A stretch of DNA of 11,769 nucleotides from Caldisericota bacterium (GCA_022710025.1 JAKLHS010000011.1:1-11769); one strand, 5' to 3'; positions 1 to 9,622 are shown, counted from the first letter of the stretch. Numbers and translations are program-made. Notes: generated by a model not told the origin, from the sequence alone.

Positions 1-600
1 GTTGGGTGTGCCGTTTTCGGTTACGACTATTTCAACTTCGACGGCGTGGAGGCAGCGCATGGCCGGGCGCCCGCGATGGCCACCGGTATCAAGGTTACAA
101 ACCCGGACAACTTTGTGCTGGCGTATCAGGGTGACGGCGATCTTGCAAGTATCGGCATGGCGGAACTTATTCATGCTGCAGCTCGCGGCTGGCCGATTAC
201 CGTCATCTTCATCAACAATGGCAATTACGGGATGACAGGTGGGCAATTGGCTCCCACGACGCTCCTGGGGCAGAAGACGACAACGAGTCCGCTGGGGAGG
301 ACGGCACAGGCCAACGGTATGCCCGTGCGCGTTTGTGAAATGGTTGCGCAACTCGACGGTCCTGCGTATGTCGCGAGAGTATCGTTGGATGCTCCGGCCT
401 CCATCCGCAAAGCCAAAGATGCCATGCGAAAGGCCTTCAACGCGCAGACTCGGGGCATAGGCTTTTCCATGGTGGAATGTCTGTCCACGTGTCCAACTAA
501 TTGGAAACTGACTCCTGTGGAAGCGATGGAAAGGATCCGCAAGGAGGTCACGGCATACTACCCACTTGGTGAATTCAAAGTCGTGGAAGGAGTGCTGTGA
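1..600 (+). CDS. 2-oxoacid:ferredoxin oxidoreductase beta subunit (VOR/KOR type), 5' end missing
   Basis: This is the thiamine-diphosphate-binding subunit of an oxidoreductase that converts a 2-oxoacid plus CoA to acyl-CoA, CO2 and reduced ferredoxin in the cytoplasm. The frame is open from base 1, giving 199 residues. The ThDP signature is visible: GDGD at residues 44-47, then [11 protein letters not shown] at 72-82. EAAHGRAPA (17-25), APTT and LSTCPTNW near the C-terminus are typical of the VOR/KOR branch. Family members are about 250-280 residues, so roughly 50-80 N-terminal residues, including the cysteines that bind an Fe-S cluster, lie upstream of the window. The stop codon shares a base with the start of the gamma subunit gene, so the two are almost certainly coexpressed. 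The substrate (branched-chain 2-oxoacid or 2-oxoglutarate) cannot be settled from this subunit alone, so I give no symbol. Confidence 0.93.
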   Translation, partial: VGCAVFGYDYFNFDGVEAAHGRAPAMATGIKVTNPDNFVLAYQGDGDLASIGMAELIHAAARGWPITVIFINNGNYGMTGGQLAPTTLLGQKTTTSPLGRTAQANGMPVRVCEMVAQLDGPAYVARVSLDAPASIRKAKDAMRKAFNAQTRGIGFSMVECLSTCPTNWKLTPVEAMERIRKEVTAYYPLGEFKVVEGVL

Positions 601-1154
601 TGGAACATAATGTGATCATAGCAGGGTTCGGTGGTCAGGGAGTAATGCTCATCGGAGAATTGCTTGCTCACGCAGGCATGGATGAGGGAAAGGAAGTGAC
701 GTGGCTGCCTTCCTATGGACCGGAACAACGGGGAGGAACGGCGAACTGCGCTGTCGTGATCGCGGATGAACCGATTGCGTCGCCACTGCTTCCGGAGCCT
801 CAGGCAGCCATCATCTTCAATCGGCAGTCGTTTGACAAATTTGAGCCTCTGATCGAGAAAGGCGGCGTCCTGATCATTGATTCAACGCTGATTGATCGGA
901 AATCATCTCGGACGGACATCGACGTCGTGTATATCCCAGCCAGCGACATTGCCCTTCAACTGGGAAGTAGCAAGTTCACGAACATGGTGCTGCTTGGGGC
1001 ATACATGGGCAAGTGCAACCCGATTCGGCTGGAGTCCATCCATGATGCACTCCCCATTTTCCTCACAGGGAAGAAGTCTGAGATGATAGAAGTCAACAAA
1101 CGCGCGCTGAAAGCGGGCGTTGACTTCGTGCAGCACAAACGGGCGGCCGTGTGA
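600..1154 (+). CDS. 2-oxoacid:ferredoxin oxidoreductase gamma subunit
   Basis: This is the small gamma subunit (184 residues) that completes the complex with the beta subunit just upstream; the alpha subunit and the ferredoxin-like subunit are presumably further upstream. The N-terminus has the diagnostic GFGGQGVM (residues 9-16), followed by a stretch containing SYGPEQRGG and then NRQS, as in the family. Length is normal for a stand-alone gamma chain. I chose ATG at 600 rather than GTG at 597 because the SD AAGGAG (587-592) lies 7 bases from the ATG and only 4 from the GTG. The ATG shares base 600 with the beta-subunit stop, and the gene's own stop overlaps the GTG of the aminohydrolase gene, so three genes are chained by overlap. 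Confidence 0.93.
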   Translation: MEHNVIIAGFGGQGVMLIGELLAHAGMDEGKEVTWLPSYGPEQRGGTANCAVVIADEPIASPLLPEPQAAIIFNRQSFDKFEPLIEKGGVLIIDSTLIDRKSSRTDIDVVYIPASDIALQLGSSKFTNMVLLGAYMGKCNPIRLESIHDALPIFLTGKKSEMIEVNKRALKAGVDFVQHKRAAV

Positions 1155-2491
1155 CCGAGCTTCTCATCAGAAATGCACGCATAGCGTACCCGGGGTTGGA
1201 GGGGTTTGTCATCGATCAAGGATGGCTGCTGGCTCGAGACGGTTGCATCGCGGCACTCGGGTCAGCAGCTATTCCTGTACCTGGTGCAGGTCAAGACGCG
1301 GCTCGTGCGGAACTGGATGCCGGTGGAATGACGCTTCTCCCCGGGCTTGTCAACGCGCATATGCACCTTTACTCTCTGTATGCGCGAGGCATAGTTACAG
1401 GCAGACAATCCCGTGACTTCGTAGAGGTGCTACGCGACCTGTGGTGGCGGCTGGACCGCTCACTGCTCAAAGATGCATGCTGGATGAGCGCGGTTTTCAG
1501 CGGCATAGATTCCCTTTGCAGCGGAACGACGACGATCATCGATCACCACGCATCACCTAATTACATCTCCGGGAGCCTGTCGACGCTATCCGACGGATTG
1601 TCTGCGATCGGCTTGCGTCACGTTCTTTCCTATGAAGTGACAGACAGAAACGGACTGGAGGGTGCGCAGGCAGGCATCGAGGAGAACCTGCGCTTCTTGG
1701 ATCATGCTTCCGGCCTCGGCTCCGGCATGATAGGTCTACACGCGTCATTCACTGTTTCCGCGCAAACAATGGAAGCCATCCGAAACGCCGTTGGTTCGCG
1801 CCGGGTCGGATACCACATCCATGTTGCCGAAGGGCCGATCGATGAGAACGACAGCGTGAAACGATATGGCAAGCGTGTCGTTACCAGACTGGCCGAGGCG
1901 GGATTCCTCGGACCTCGGTCGCTCGCGATCCACTGCGTTGGAATAGACGAATCCGAACGTTCGCTATTGGCACAGACGCAGACGCCCGTGATTGTCAACG
2001 CAATGTCCAACATGAACAACGCGGTAGGTCTCCCCGGCGTGCGAGAGATGATCGAGGATGGCATCAGCGTTGGCATCGGCACGGACGGCTATGGAGCTAG
2101 TATGCAGGAAGCCTGCCGGAATCTGCTCGTCAGTCTTCGCCACCGCTATAGTGATCCGACGGGATTCTGGCTGGATGTGCAGAAATCTCAGGTGGAAACG
2201 AACCCATGGATCGCCTCAGAAGCGACGGGACAGTTGCTGGGCCGTCTGGAGCCCGGGGCTGCCGCAGATCTCATGTTGGTGGATTATGCGAGCCCGACTC
2301 CAATAAACAGTGGAAACGTGTTTGGCCACCTGTTTTTCGGTATGTCACCCGGTCTCGTTGACACGGTGATCGTGAATGGCAACGTCGTTGTCAGGCATCA
2401 CCATGTTCTAGGCGTCGACACTGCCGATCTCGAACGGGAATCAAAGAAAGTCGCCATGCGCGTTTGGAGGGAATTCGACCGGCTGACCTGA
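1151..2491 (+). CDS. ssnA: SsnA-like aminohydrolase (amidohydrolase superfamily)
   Basis: This is a 446-residue metal-dependent hydrolase of the amidohydrolase superfamily that closely resembles E. coli SsnA as I remember it. Shared stretches include LWWRLDR (98-103), IDHHASP and GSLSTL (about 130-146), TDRN (164-167), SNMNN, GTDG (310-313), SPTP and FFGM. Metal and catalytic ligands expected for the deaminase branch are present: HMH at 70-72, HIHVAE at 222-227, H261 and D312. The true substrate of SsnA is not established to my knowledge; the gene is found in selenium/molybdenum-hydroxylase and purine-degradation clusters, so a purine-related or formimino substrate is plausible. The start is GTG at 1151 within a GTGA overlap with the gamma-subunit stop. 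No strong SD is visible, which fits translational coupling. None of the usual ssnA partners (ygfK, xdhD, hyuA) is in the window; its visible neighbour is the ferredoxin oxidoreductase. Confidence 0.88.
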   Translation: MTELLIRNARIAYPGLEGFVIDQGWLLARDGCIAALGSAAIPVPGAGQDAARAELDAGGMTLLPGLVNAHMHLYSLYARGIVTGRQSRDFVEVLRDLWWRLDRSLLKDACWMSAVFSGIDSLCSGTTTIIDHHASPNYISGSLSTLSDGLSAIGLRHVLSYEVTDRNGLEGAQAGIEENLRFLDHASGLGSGMIGLHASFTVSAQTMEAIRNAVGSRRVGYHIHVAEGPIDENDSVKRYGKRVVTRLAEAGFLGPRSLAIHCVGIDESERSLLAQTQTPVIVNAMSNMNNAVGLPGVREMIEDGISVGIGTDGYGASMQEACRNLLVSLRHRYSDPTGFWLDVQKSQVETNPWIASEATGQLLGRLEPGAAADLMLVDYASPTPINSGNVFGHLFFGMSPGLVDTVIVNGNVVVRHHHVLGVDTADLERESKKVAMRVWREFDRLT

Positions 2492-2564
2492 CTACCATAT
2501 CGTATGAGGTAGGAATACCTTGACATATGCAGGTTGAAATCAGCTATCAACAGCGGTTTCTGCA

Positions 2565-4529
<1,965 letters not shown>

Positions 4530-4546
4530 TAAATCGAGGAAACGTG

Positions 4547-7033
4547 ATGCCTGAAAACGAGAGAGTGTTCAACGTCTATGTCGAGGAGGAAATGAAGAAG
4601 TCGTACCTCGACTACTCCATGAGCGTCATTATCGGGCGAGCGCTTCCCGATTTCCGCGACGGGCTCAAACCGGTGCACCGTCGTATTCTGTATGCGATGT
4701 ACGAGCTCGGGTGTTTCTGGAATAAACCGTACAAGAAAAGCGCTCGCATCGTGGGCGACGTCCTGGGCAAGTACCATCCTCACGGCGATGTTGCCATTTA
4801 TGACTCATTGGTTCGCATGGCTCAGGAGTTCTCACTCCGGTATCCGTTGATCGATGGGCATGGCAATTTCGGCTCTATCGATGGCGACTCTGCGGCTGCC
4901 ATGCGTTACACGGAGGTGCGGCTCGCTCCCGTATCGGCCCTGATGCTGGACGAACTGGACAAGGAGATCGTTCCTTTTGCGCCAAACTTCGACAATAGCC
5001 TTGAAGAACCCGCCGTGCTTCCAGCGAAGGTTCCCCAGCTGCTTCTCAACGGCTCGAGTGGGATCGCTGTTGGCATGGCCACGAATATCCCCCCGCACAA
5101 TCTCGGTGAACTGACCGATGCGATGCGTTACATGCTGGGGTGCCGTATGGACGGTACGCCCGAGGACCCGGGGCAGATCAGGGCGTATGTCAAGGGACCG
5201 GATTTTCCCGGCGGGGGAATGATCGTAGGCGGCGAAGGGATTGACGAATACATCGCTACCGGACGCGGAGACATGATCTGCAGGGGACGGTATACGGTCG
5301 AGAAGGACGGAAACAAAACGAAACTCATCATTACGGAGCTTCCGTTTGAGACCAACAAGTCAGAATTCGTCCAGAAAGTAGCGGATCTCATGAAGGAGAA
5401 ACGGCTGAGCCAAGCCTCGGACCTTCGAGACGAGTCCAGTCGTGAGGGCATACGCGTCGTTCTCGAACTCAAAAAGGACGCAGTGGTTGAGAGAGCGGAG
5501 CTGCTGCTCCGCAAACACACGCAGTTTCAGCAACATTTCCATGTGGGCATGCTTGGTATCCTGAACGGTGTTCCACGGACTCTCTCCATGAAAGAGATGC
5601 TGGGGGCATTCCTCGACTTTCGCGAAGAGACGCTTCGAAAGCGTTTTTCTCTGGAACTGCGTGAAAATCAGGAGCGGCTCAATGTTCTTCGCGGCCTTGT
5701 GATTGCCATCCAGAACATCAGGCGAGTGACAGACATCCTGACGGGATCTACATCGATGAACGAAGCGTCAAGCCAGCTCGTCGAGGGCTTCGGGCTCAAC
5801 GATCGTCAGGTGGAGGCGATCTTGGAGATGCGTCTGCGCTCCCTCGTTTCTCTGGAAGTAGACAAACTCGCAAAGGAAGTCGACGAAAAGACGGCCGCCG
5901 TAACAGAACTTTCTTCCTTGCTGGCGGATCCAAACAAGATCCGCGCCTATATCCGGGATGAGTTGGCCGATATCGCACTGAAATACGGGAACCAACGCCG
6001 AACGCAGATTGTCGGGAACGACGGTCATGATGAGGACGACGATGAGCAGTTCATCGAAGACAAAGAAGTCATGGTCGTCATCTCGCGTAATGGGTACGCG
6101 AAGACCGTTCCCAGCTCATCGTTCAAGGTTCAGGAAAGAGGTGGCCTTGGTGTGGCAAGCATGAACCTGAAGCGTGACGATTACATCAGCACACAATTCA
6201 GGGTACGTACACGCCAGCGTGTGCTCCTGTTTACCAGCAAGGGCCGTGTCTACTCGATTCCGGCGTACCGTATCCCTGAAGAGAAACGCCAAGGGGGAGG
6301 AGAGAACCTGTCGCTGCTTCTGGGAATGAGTGCCGATGAACTCGTCACTGAAGCGACCGTCCTTCCCGCGGAGCAGGAAGGCGTCTCGTTTGTCATCGTC
6401 ACTCGGAAGGGTCGCATGAAAAAGATGGTCACCTCACAATTTACTTCGATACGTAGCACGGGAAAGACGTTCATCAAACTGGCCGAAGGGGACGCAGTAG
6501 TGGCCGTGCGACCAGTGAAGGATACTGACGAGGTGCTCATCGCTTCGGATGCTGGCCGTGCCGTGCGCATTCGTTCGACGTCTGTCAGGGCGATGGGAGC
6601 GGCTGCTGCAGGGGTGCGCGGGATGCGCCTGTCGCGAGGGGGACGGTTTGTGGTGGGTATGGAGATACTACAGCCGGATATTCCCTTCACCCTCATTACG
6701 GAGCACGGGTACGGGAAAAGGCTCAACCCCTATGAAGTGAGGCTCGTCGGTCGTGGCTCAGGCGGAGTAATCTGCTATCGTGTCACAGAGAAGACGGGAC
6801 GTCTGGCGGCCCTTACGACAGGAACGGTGGATCAGGATGTGATCGTTTCGACGAGCACTGGCCAGACCATTCGGACTCCCGCCGAAAGCATTGCCTTGCA
6901 GGGCAGGATCTCGTCCGGCGTGAAAGTGATACGGCTGAAATCTCATGACAGTGGCGTTATTGCGGCAGAGGCTATCGTAAAGGAAGAAGCTTCGACGGAG
7001 GAAACGGATGAAGCTCAGCAGCAAGGAAGCTAG
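4547..7033 (+). CDS. gyrA: DNA gyrase subunit A
   Basis: This is the DNA-cleaving and wrapping subunit (828 residues). The N-terminal winged-helix/tower part carries [28 protein letters not shown] (37-49), GKYHPHGD (74-81) and the catalytic tyrosine Y121 in RYTE. The C-terminal part shows six pinwheel repeats, starting near residues 508, 560, 616, 664, 716 and 766, then an acidic tail rich in E and Q. The GyrA-box position reads QERGGLG (529-535), a degenerate version of Q-x-R-G-G-K/R-G. The position equivalent to E. coli Ser83 is Val82, while Asp87 is kept as D86. I chose ATG 4547 over GTG 4544 because GAGGA (4536-4540) then has a 6-base spacer. The gene is 17 bases after gyrB and its last 26 bases overlap the membrane protein gene. 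Six blades and the gyrB partner argue for GyrA rather than ParC. Confidence 0.96.
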   Translation: MPENERVFNVYVEEEMKKSYLDYSMSVIIGRALPDFRDGLKPVHRRILYAMYELGCFWNKPYKKSARIVGDVLGKYHPHGDVAIYDSLVRMAQEFSLRYPLIDGHGNFGSIDGDSAAAMRYTEVRLAPVSALMLDELDKEIVPFAPNFDNSLEEPAVLPAKVPQLLLNGSSGIAVGMATNIPPHNLGELTDAMRYMLGCRMDGTPEDPGQIRAYVKGPDFPGGGMIVGGEGIDEYIATGRGDMICRGRYTVEKDGNKTKLIITELPFETNKSEFVQKVADLMKEKRLSQASDLRDESSREGIRVVLELKKDAVVERAELLLRKHTQFQQHFHVGMLGILNGVPRTLSMKEMLGAFLDFREETLRKRFSLELRENQERLNVLRGLVIAIQNIRRVTDILTGSTSMNEASSQLVEGFGLNDRQVEAILEMRLRSLVSLEVDKLAKEVDEKTAAVTELSSLLADPNKIRAYIRDELADIALKYGNQRRTQIVGNDGHDEDDDEQFIEDKEVMVVISRNGYAKTVPSSSFKVQERGGLGVASMNLKRDDYISTQFRVRTRQRVLLFTSKGRVYSIPAYRIPEEKRQGGGENLSLLLGMSADELVTEATVLPAEQEGVSFVIVTRKGRMKKMVTSQFTSIRSTGKTFIKLAEGDAVVAVRPVKDTDEVLIASDAGRAVRIRSTSVRAMGAAAAGVRGMRLSRGGRFVVGMEILQPDIPFTLITEHGYGKRLNPYEVRLVGRGSGGVICYRVTEKTGRLAALTTGTVDQDVIVSTSTGQTIRTPAESIALQGRISSGVKVIRLKSHDSGVIAAEAIVKEEASTEETDEAQQQGS

Positions 7034-8090
7034 CGCACTTCGTGTCGTTCTTTTGTCAGTATTGAGCATAGCCGTTGGCACGGCGACGCTCTGGTTGCTC
7101 TGGTCGATACGCAGTATCGTCTTCCTGACCGGTGCGGCAGCGTTTGCAGCATTCCTGTTTCTCCCGATCGCAAACTGGCTGTCCGACAAGACTCACCTTC
7201 GCCTGAGTCTGTCTTCACTCATCGTTGTCCTAGCGGTCTTGGCTCTCCTTGCCGGGGTCGTCATGATCACGGTGCCTCCGCTGGTTCAGGAGATCAAATC
7301 GCTGCTCAATTCGCTGCCTGATTATGTGAAAACACTGCAAAGCTACTCCGTACGGTTTTTCACATGGCTCGATCAGTACAATCTGAGCAGTGTGAAAGAT
7401 ACTGTTGCGTCGATGCTGGGTGCCGTAGAGTCTTCTCTGGTAAGTGCAGCACAAAACCTCGTAACGGCATCCTCCAAAAAGCTTCTGCAGCTCGGGATCC
7501 TTGTGCCGTTCTTTGTCCTGATGTACTTTTTCATGAGCGGCTCTCACATCTACTATGAGATGTGCCTTTCACTGCCGTTCGTTCGAACACGACGTGACCG
7601 GGCGGAGGCAGCGCTGGGGCAGGTGGCGGCTAACGTACGGAAGTACATGCAGGCGCTCGCCGTCGTGGCTGGCGTGACCGCGCTCCTGCTGGGAGGGATC
7701 AGTGCCCTCTTCGGCATCCGATACGCATTGACCATAGGAATCGTCGACTTCATCGCGGAGTTTATCCCTTATGCGGGGCCGGCCATTGTAGCTCTGCTGG
7801 GCGCGTTTTTTGCCGCGGTGAGCGGCCCAGGTAAACTTCTGGCCTGGATCATCATTTTTACCGTCGTAGAGGTCACGACGAGCCAGATACTGTCACCTCG
7901 GCTCATTTCGGAGAAAACCGGCTTGAACCCAGGGGTGGTTATCGTCCTGCTTTTGGCCGGAGAGAGGTTGGGCGGCTTTTATGGCCTGCTGCTCGTTGTT
8001 CCTGCAGCTGTTTTTATCCGACAGGTGGCTCGGAGTTTCAGCCTGCTGAGACCGACCGAAGAAGAAACCGAGAACGTGGCAGTTGACTGA
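7008..8090 (+). CDS. AI-2E family transporter (UPF0118 membrane protein)
   Basis: This is a 360-residue polytopic inner-membrane protein of the AI-2E exporter family. Hydrophobic segments lie at about 11-31, 36-56, 66-90, 157-177, 213-236, 240-270, 277-292 and 307-335. Between the third and fourth is a long soluble stretch (about 91-156), as the family has. Family marks include FIPYAGPAI (252-260) and, near the end, [14 protein letters not shown] (296-309) leading to the glycine-rich GERLGGFYG (318-326). Members have been assigned to autoinducer-2 export or to ion/H+ antiport; the sequence does not say which applies here. The ATG at 7008 lies inside the end of gyrA and is preceded by GGAGG (6997-7001) with a 6-base spacer, so expression probably depends on the gyrBA transcript. 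The -35 of the rpsU promoter sits in its last codons. Confidence 0.9.
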   Translation: MKLSSKEASALRVVLLSVLSIAVGTATLWLLWSIRSIVFLTGAAAFAAFLFLPIANWLSDKTHLRLSLSSLIVVLAVLALLAGVVMITVPPLVQEIKSLLNSLPDYVKTLQSYSVRFFTWLDQYNLSSVKDTVASMLGAVESSLVSAAQNLVTASSKKLLQLGILVPFFVLMYFFMSGSHIYYEMCLSLPFVRTRRDRAEAALGQVAANVRKYMQALAVVAGVTALLLGGISALFGIRYALTIGIVDFIAEFIPYAGPAIVALLGAFFAAVSGPGKLLAWIIIFTVVEVTTSQILSPRLISEKTGLNPGVVIVLLLAGERLGGFYGLLLVVPAAVFIRQVARSFSLLRPTEEETENVAVD

Positions 8091-8110
8091 GTGTTAGAGC
8101 TTTCTATAAT
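8083..8110 (+). promoter_or_regulatory. rpsU promoter
   Basis: TTGACT (8083-8088), a 16-base spacer and a perfect TATAAT (8105-8110). This is the best sigma-70-like match in the window. The -35 lies in the last codons of the upstream transporter gene and overlaps its stop. Transcription would start near 8117, giving a leader of about 50 bases before rpsU. Confidence 0.75.
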
Positions 8111-8126
8111 AAAAAGGTCGAGCATT

Positions 8127-8160
8127 ACCCCTTTTGCAGCGGTTTGACGAAAGGAGGGGT
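8127..8160 (+). promoter_or_regulatory. rpsU leader hairpin covering the Shine-Dalgarno
   Basis: ACCCCTTTT (8127-8135) can pair with AGGAGGGGT (8152-8160): nine consecutive pairs, two of them G-U, around a 16-base loop. The 3' arm contains the whole SD core GGAGG (8153-8157) of rpsU. The fold would hide the ribosome site, so it may be a translational switch (autoregulation by bS21, or temperature). The pairing is seen directly; the function is inferred. Confidence 0.45.
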
Positions 8161-8165
8161 GGTTG

Positions 8166-8363
8166 ATGGGCACCTATCGCGATCGGAACAGGGAAAGGAC
8201 TGAATCTCAGGGTGAGGACGCTCAGCTCGAGAATATGCTGAGACGCTACAAGCAGGATTGCATCCGGGATGGTCTCTTTGGCGAACTCAAGAAACGTCGT
8301 TTCTTCATGGCGCCAAGCGAGAAACGCAAGCAGAAATCCATTGCGGCGCGACGACGAAGGTAG
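8166..8363 (+). CDS. rpsU: 30S ribosomal protein bS21
   Basis: This is a small, very basic protein (65 residues) of the bS21 family, which binds the 30S platform near the 3' end of 16S rRNA. The diagnostic core is LRRYKQDC (25-32), then GLFGELKKRRFF (36-47), then PSEKRKQKS (50-58) and an arginine run at the C-terminus. These align with LRRFKRSC...EVRRREFYEKP in the E. coli protein. The N-terminus is about nine residues longer than in E. coli, is charged, and lacks the usual first strand. An ideal SD, AAGGAGG (8151-8157), lies 8 bases from the ATG at 8166; an in-frame TTG at 8163 is a less likely start. The gene forms its own unit: strong promoter at 8083-8110 and terminator at 8391-8414. It is too short and divergent for certainty by length alone, but the motif order is clear. 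Confidence 0.88.
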   Translation: MGTYRDRNRERTESQGEDAQLENMLRRYKQDCIRDGLFGELKKRRFFMAPSEKRKQKSIAARRRR

Positions 8364-8390
8364 ATTCGGCAGACGGGTACGTCACTGGTG

Positions 8391-8420
8391 CGGGGTGCGC
8401 GAGCACCCCGTTTTGCTTTC
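8391..8420 (+). terminator. Intrinsic terminator after rpsU
   Basis: A perfect 8-base-pair GC-rich stem, CGGGGTGC (8391-8398) with GCACCCCG (8403-8410), closes a GCGA tetraloop of the GNRA type. TTTTGCTTTC follows. The T-run is on the plus strand only, so it ends rpsU transcription; the minus-strand SDR gene stops two bases further on and is not served by it. Confidence 0.88.
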
Positions 8421-8421
8421 G

Positions 8422-9183
8422 TCAGGATCCCCGGCACAAGAAGCCGCCGTCAACTGCCAGAATACAGCCGGTGACGTACGCAGCGGCTGGCGACAGGAGA
8501 AAAGCTATTACCCGTGCCACTTCTTCAGGTGTACCTGCCCGAGCCAGAGGAACTGCTTGCAAAAACGCGGCTCGTTGGCGGTCGAATTCAGGTGTGAAAA
8601 AATCTTCCGTCATGGACGTTCGGACAAGACCCGGCACAATGCAGTTGGAGCGGATGCCACCGGGTCCCGACTCGACGGCGATCGATTCCGCCAGGCTCTC
8701 CAGTGCACGTTTTGCGCTATCGTAGCTGGCAGACGCAGGATTGGTGGGATGGCGGTGCGCGTCGATGGACGAGAGAAACACTAGGCTCGTTCCGGAAGCA
8801 GCCCGTGAGAGGACTGCCTGGGCAAGTTCGAAGGCGGCGAAAAACGTTACGTCGAACGATTCGCGAACTTCGGCCATGCGAGCGTCCTTGACAGGATCAG
8901 TGCGGAGTTCCGCTGGCAGGAACACGAATCCGTCGATTGCAGCTAGCCGTCGGATGGCGTGCGCACACGATCGTCGATCCTCGGACCGACGAAAATCGCC
9001 GGGGATAACCTGAATGACCGAATCGCGGGGAAGCGAGGCGCAAGTCTTCTCAAGACGTTCAGGGCGTCCTCCCACGAGAACAAGGCGGGCTCCCTCGATG
9101 GACAAGAGTCGGACGAGTGCCCCCCCTATGCCCCCGGATGCGCCCGTGACGATTACCGTCCTGTTCGTAAGACCGATATCCAT
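8422..9183 (-). CDS. Short-chain dehydrogenase/reductase (divergent SDR)
   Basis: This is a 253-residue cytoplasmic NAD(P)-dependent oxidoreductase of the classical SDR type; the substrate is unknown. The cofactor loop TGASGGIG is at 13-20, GD at 62-63, catalytic Ser at 138/139 (FLSSID), and SYDSAK (153-158) gives the Y154/K158 pair. NCIVPGLVRTSM (180-191) and a C-terminal VTGCILAVDGGF (237-248) fit 3-oxoacyl-ACP-reductase-like members. Two family features are missing: the NNAG motif is replaced by FLPAE (88-92), and the Asn expected in the fourth strand/helix region is Thr113. GGR at 38-40 after the second strand suggests NADPH, weakly. It lies three bases after the cupin stop on the same strand, with no good SD of its own, so it is probably translated by coupling. 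Its 3' end converges on the rpsU terminator. Confidence 0.9.
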   Translation of the reverse strand: MDIGLTNRTVIVTGASGGIGGALVRLLSIEGARLVLVGGRPERLEKTCASLPRDSVIQVIPGDFRRSEDRRSCAHAIRRLAAIDGFVFLPAELRTDPVKDARMAEVRESFDVTFFAAFELAQAVLSRAASGTSLVFLSSIDAHRHPTNPASASYDSAKRALESLAESIAVESGPGGIRSNCIVPGLVRTSMTEDFFTPEFDRQRAAFLQAVPLARAGTPEEVARVIAFLLSPAAAYVTGCILAVDGGFLCRGS

Positions 9184-9186
9184 GGG

Positions 9187-9525
9187 CTATTGAACAGGGA
9201 TCATGCAGAGGAAGATCAAATCATCGTTTCCTTCATTGGCGAAGCTGTGAATCGCATCGGGTTCGATGTATATGGCATGTGCCTGGGGAACACGTCGTGT
9301 CTCTCCTTCGCAGAACGCCGTGCAGGTTCCGCTGATGATATAAATCTCGTGTTCCCAGGGATGCGCATGGCGAGGAGTCGAGCCGCCGGGTTGAACGACG
9401 AAGTACCTCATTGCAAAGGTCGGAACGCCATCGGCACGTTTCAGAAGCCACCGGATCGTAGTGCCCGATGCTCCGGATTCAGTGACTTGCGTTGCCTCGA
9501 CATCATTGATATCCCGTACAATCAT
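9187..9525 (-). CDS. Small single-domain cupin protein
   Basis: This is a 112-residue stand-alone cupin. Motif 1 reads PGGSTPRHAHPWEHE (46-60), with likely metal ligands H53, H55 and E60. Motif 2 has PDAIHSFAN (89-97), giving H93 followed by the usual Asn97. N-terminal MIVRDINDVEAT and GTTIRWLL are typical of a group of uncharacterised anaerobe cupins, so the start is ATG at 9525. The frame is open up to 9609, but only the 9525 start has an SD: GGGAGG (plus-strand 9531-9536) 5 bases away. The product could be a small metal enzyme or ligand-binding protein; no reaction can be assigned. It is the first gene of a two-gene minus-strand operon with the SDR, which suggests the two act on related compounds. 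Confidence 0.85.
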   Translation of the reverse strand: MIVRDINDVEATQVTESGASGTTIRWLLKRADGVPTFAMRYFVVQPGGSTPRHAHPWEHEIYIISGTCTAFCEGETRRVPQAHAIYIEPDAIHSFANEGNDDLIFLCMIPVQ

Positions 9526-9530
9526 GAAAG

Positions 9531-9536
9531 CCTCCC
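9531..9536 (-). promoter_or_regulatory. Shine-Dalgarno that fixes the cupin start
   Basis: Read on the minus strand this is GGGAGG, five bases before ATG 9525. Upstream in-frame ATGs, up to 9609, have no comparable site, and they lie at or upstream of the likely -10 of this operon. Confidence 0.7.
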
Positions 9537-9553
9537 ATATCATGTTGTGTCTT

Positions 9554-9559
9554 AGTATA
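9554..9559 (-). promoter_or_regulatory. Probable -10 of the cupin-SDR operon
   Basis: On the minus strand this reads TATACT, about 30 bases before the cupin ATG. The sequence at the -35 distance (CTGCCT, plus-strand 9577-9582) is poor, which suggests an activated or weak promoter. It lies inside two overlapping 8-base palindromes, AGTATACT (9554-9561) and ACTCGAGT (9559-9566). Confidence 0.4.
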
Positions 9560-9594
9560 CTCGAGTCGTGAACGCTAGGCAGGATGGTCAATGC

Positions 9595-9622
9595 TTGCAT
9601 TTTCGACATGGGTGGCTATGCT
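9595..9622 (+). promoter_or_regulatory. Promoter for the cyclodeaminase-rho operon
   Basis: TTGCAT (9595-9600), a 16-base spacer and TATGCT (9617-9622), with a predicted start near 9629, 41 bases before the ATG. Each element overlaps a short palindrome: ATGCTTGCAT (9591-9600) and ATGCTTTGCAT (9618-9628). Confidence 0.5.

Noticed and set aside
2507..2520. Possible terminator AGGTA-GGAA-TACCT after ssnA
   Set aside because: The stem is only five pairs, not GC-rich, and is not followed by a T-run. I see no convincing terminator between ssnA and gyrB.
2520..2550. Second gyrB promoter starting from TTGACA
   Set aside because: The -35 is perfect, but no good -10 lies at 16-18 bases; the best match, TATCAA, is at 19. 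The promoter at 2565-2592 is better.
8258..8784. Long plus-strand open frames (155 and 171 residues) across the SDR gene
   Set aside because: They lie antisense to a clear SDR, run through the rpsU terminator, resemble no family I know and have no SD at their starts.
9526..9609. Longer cupin protein starting at ATG 9609
   Set aside because: The extra 28 residues are not cupin-like, run across the probable promoter, and lack an SD; the 9525 start has one.
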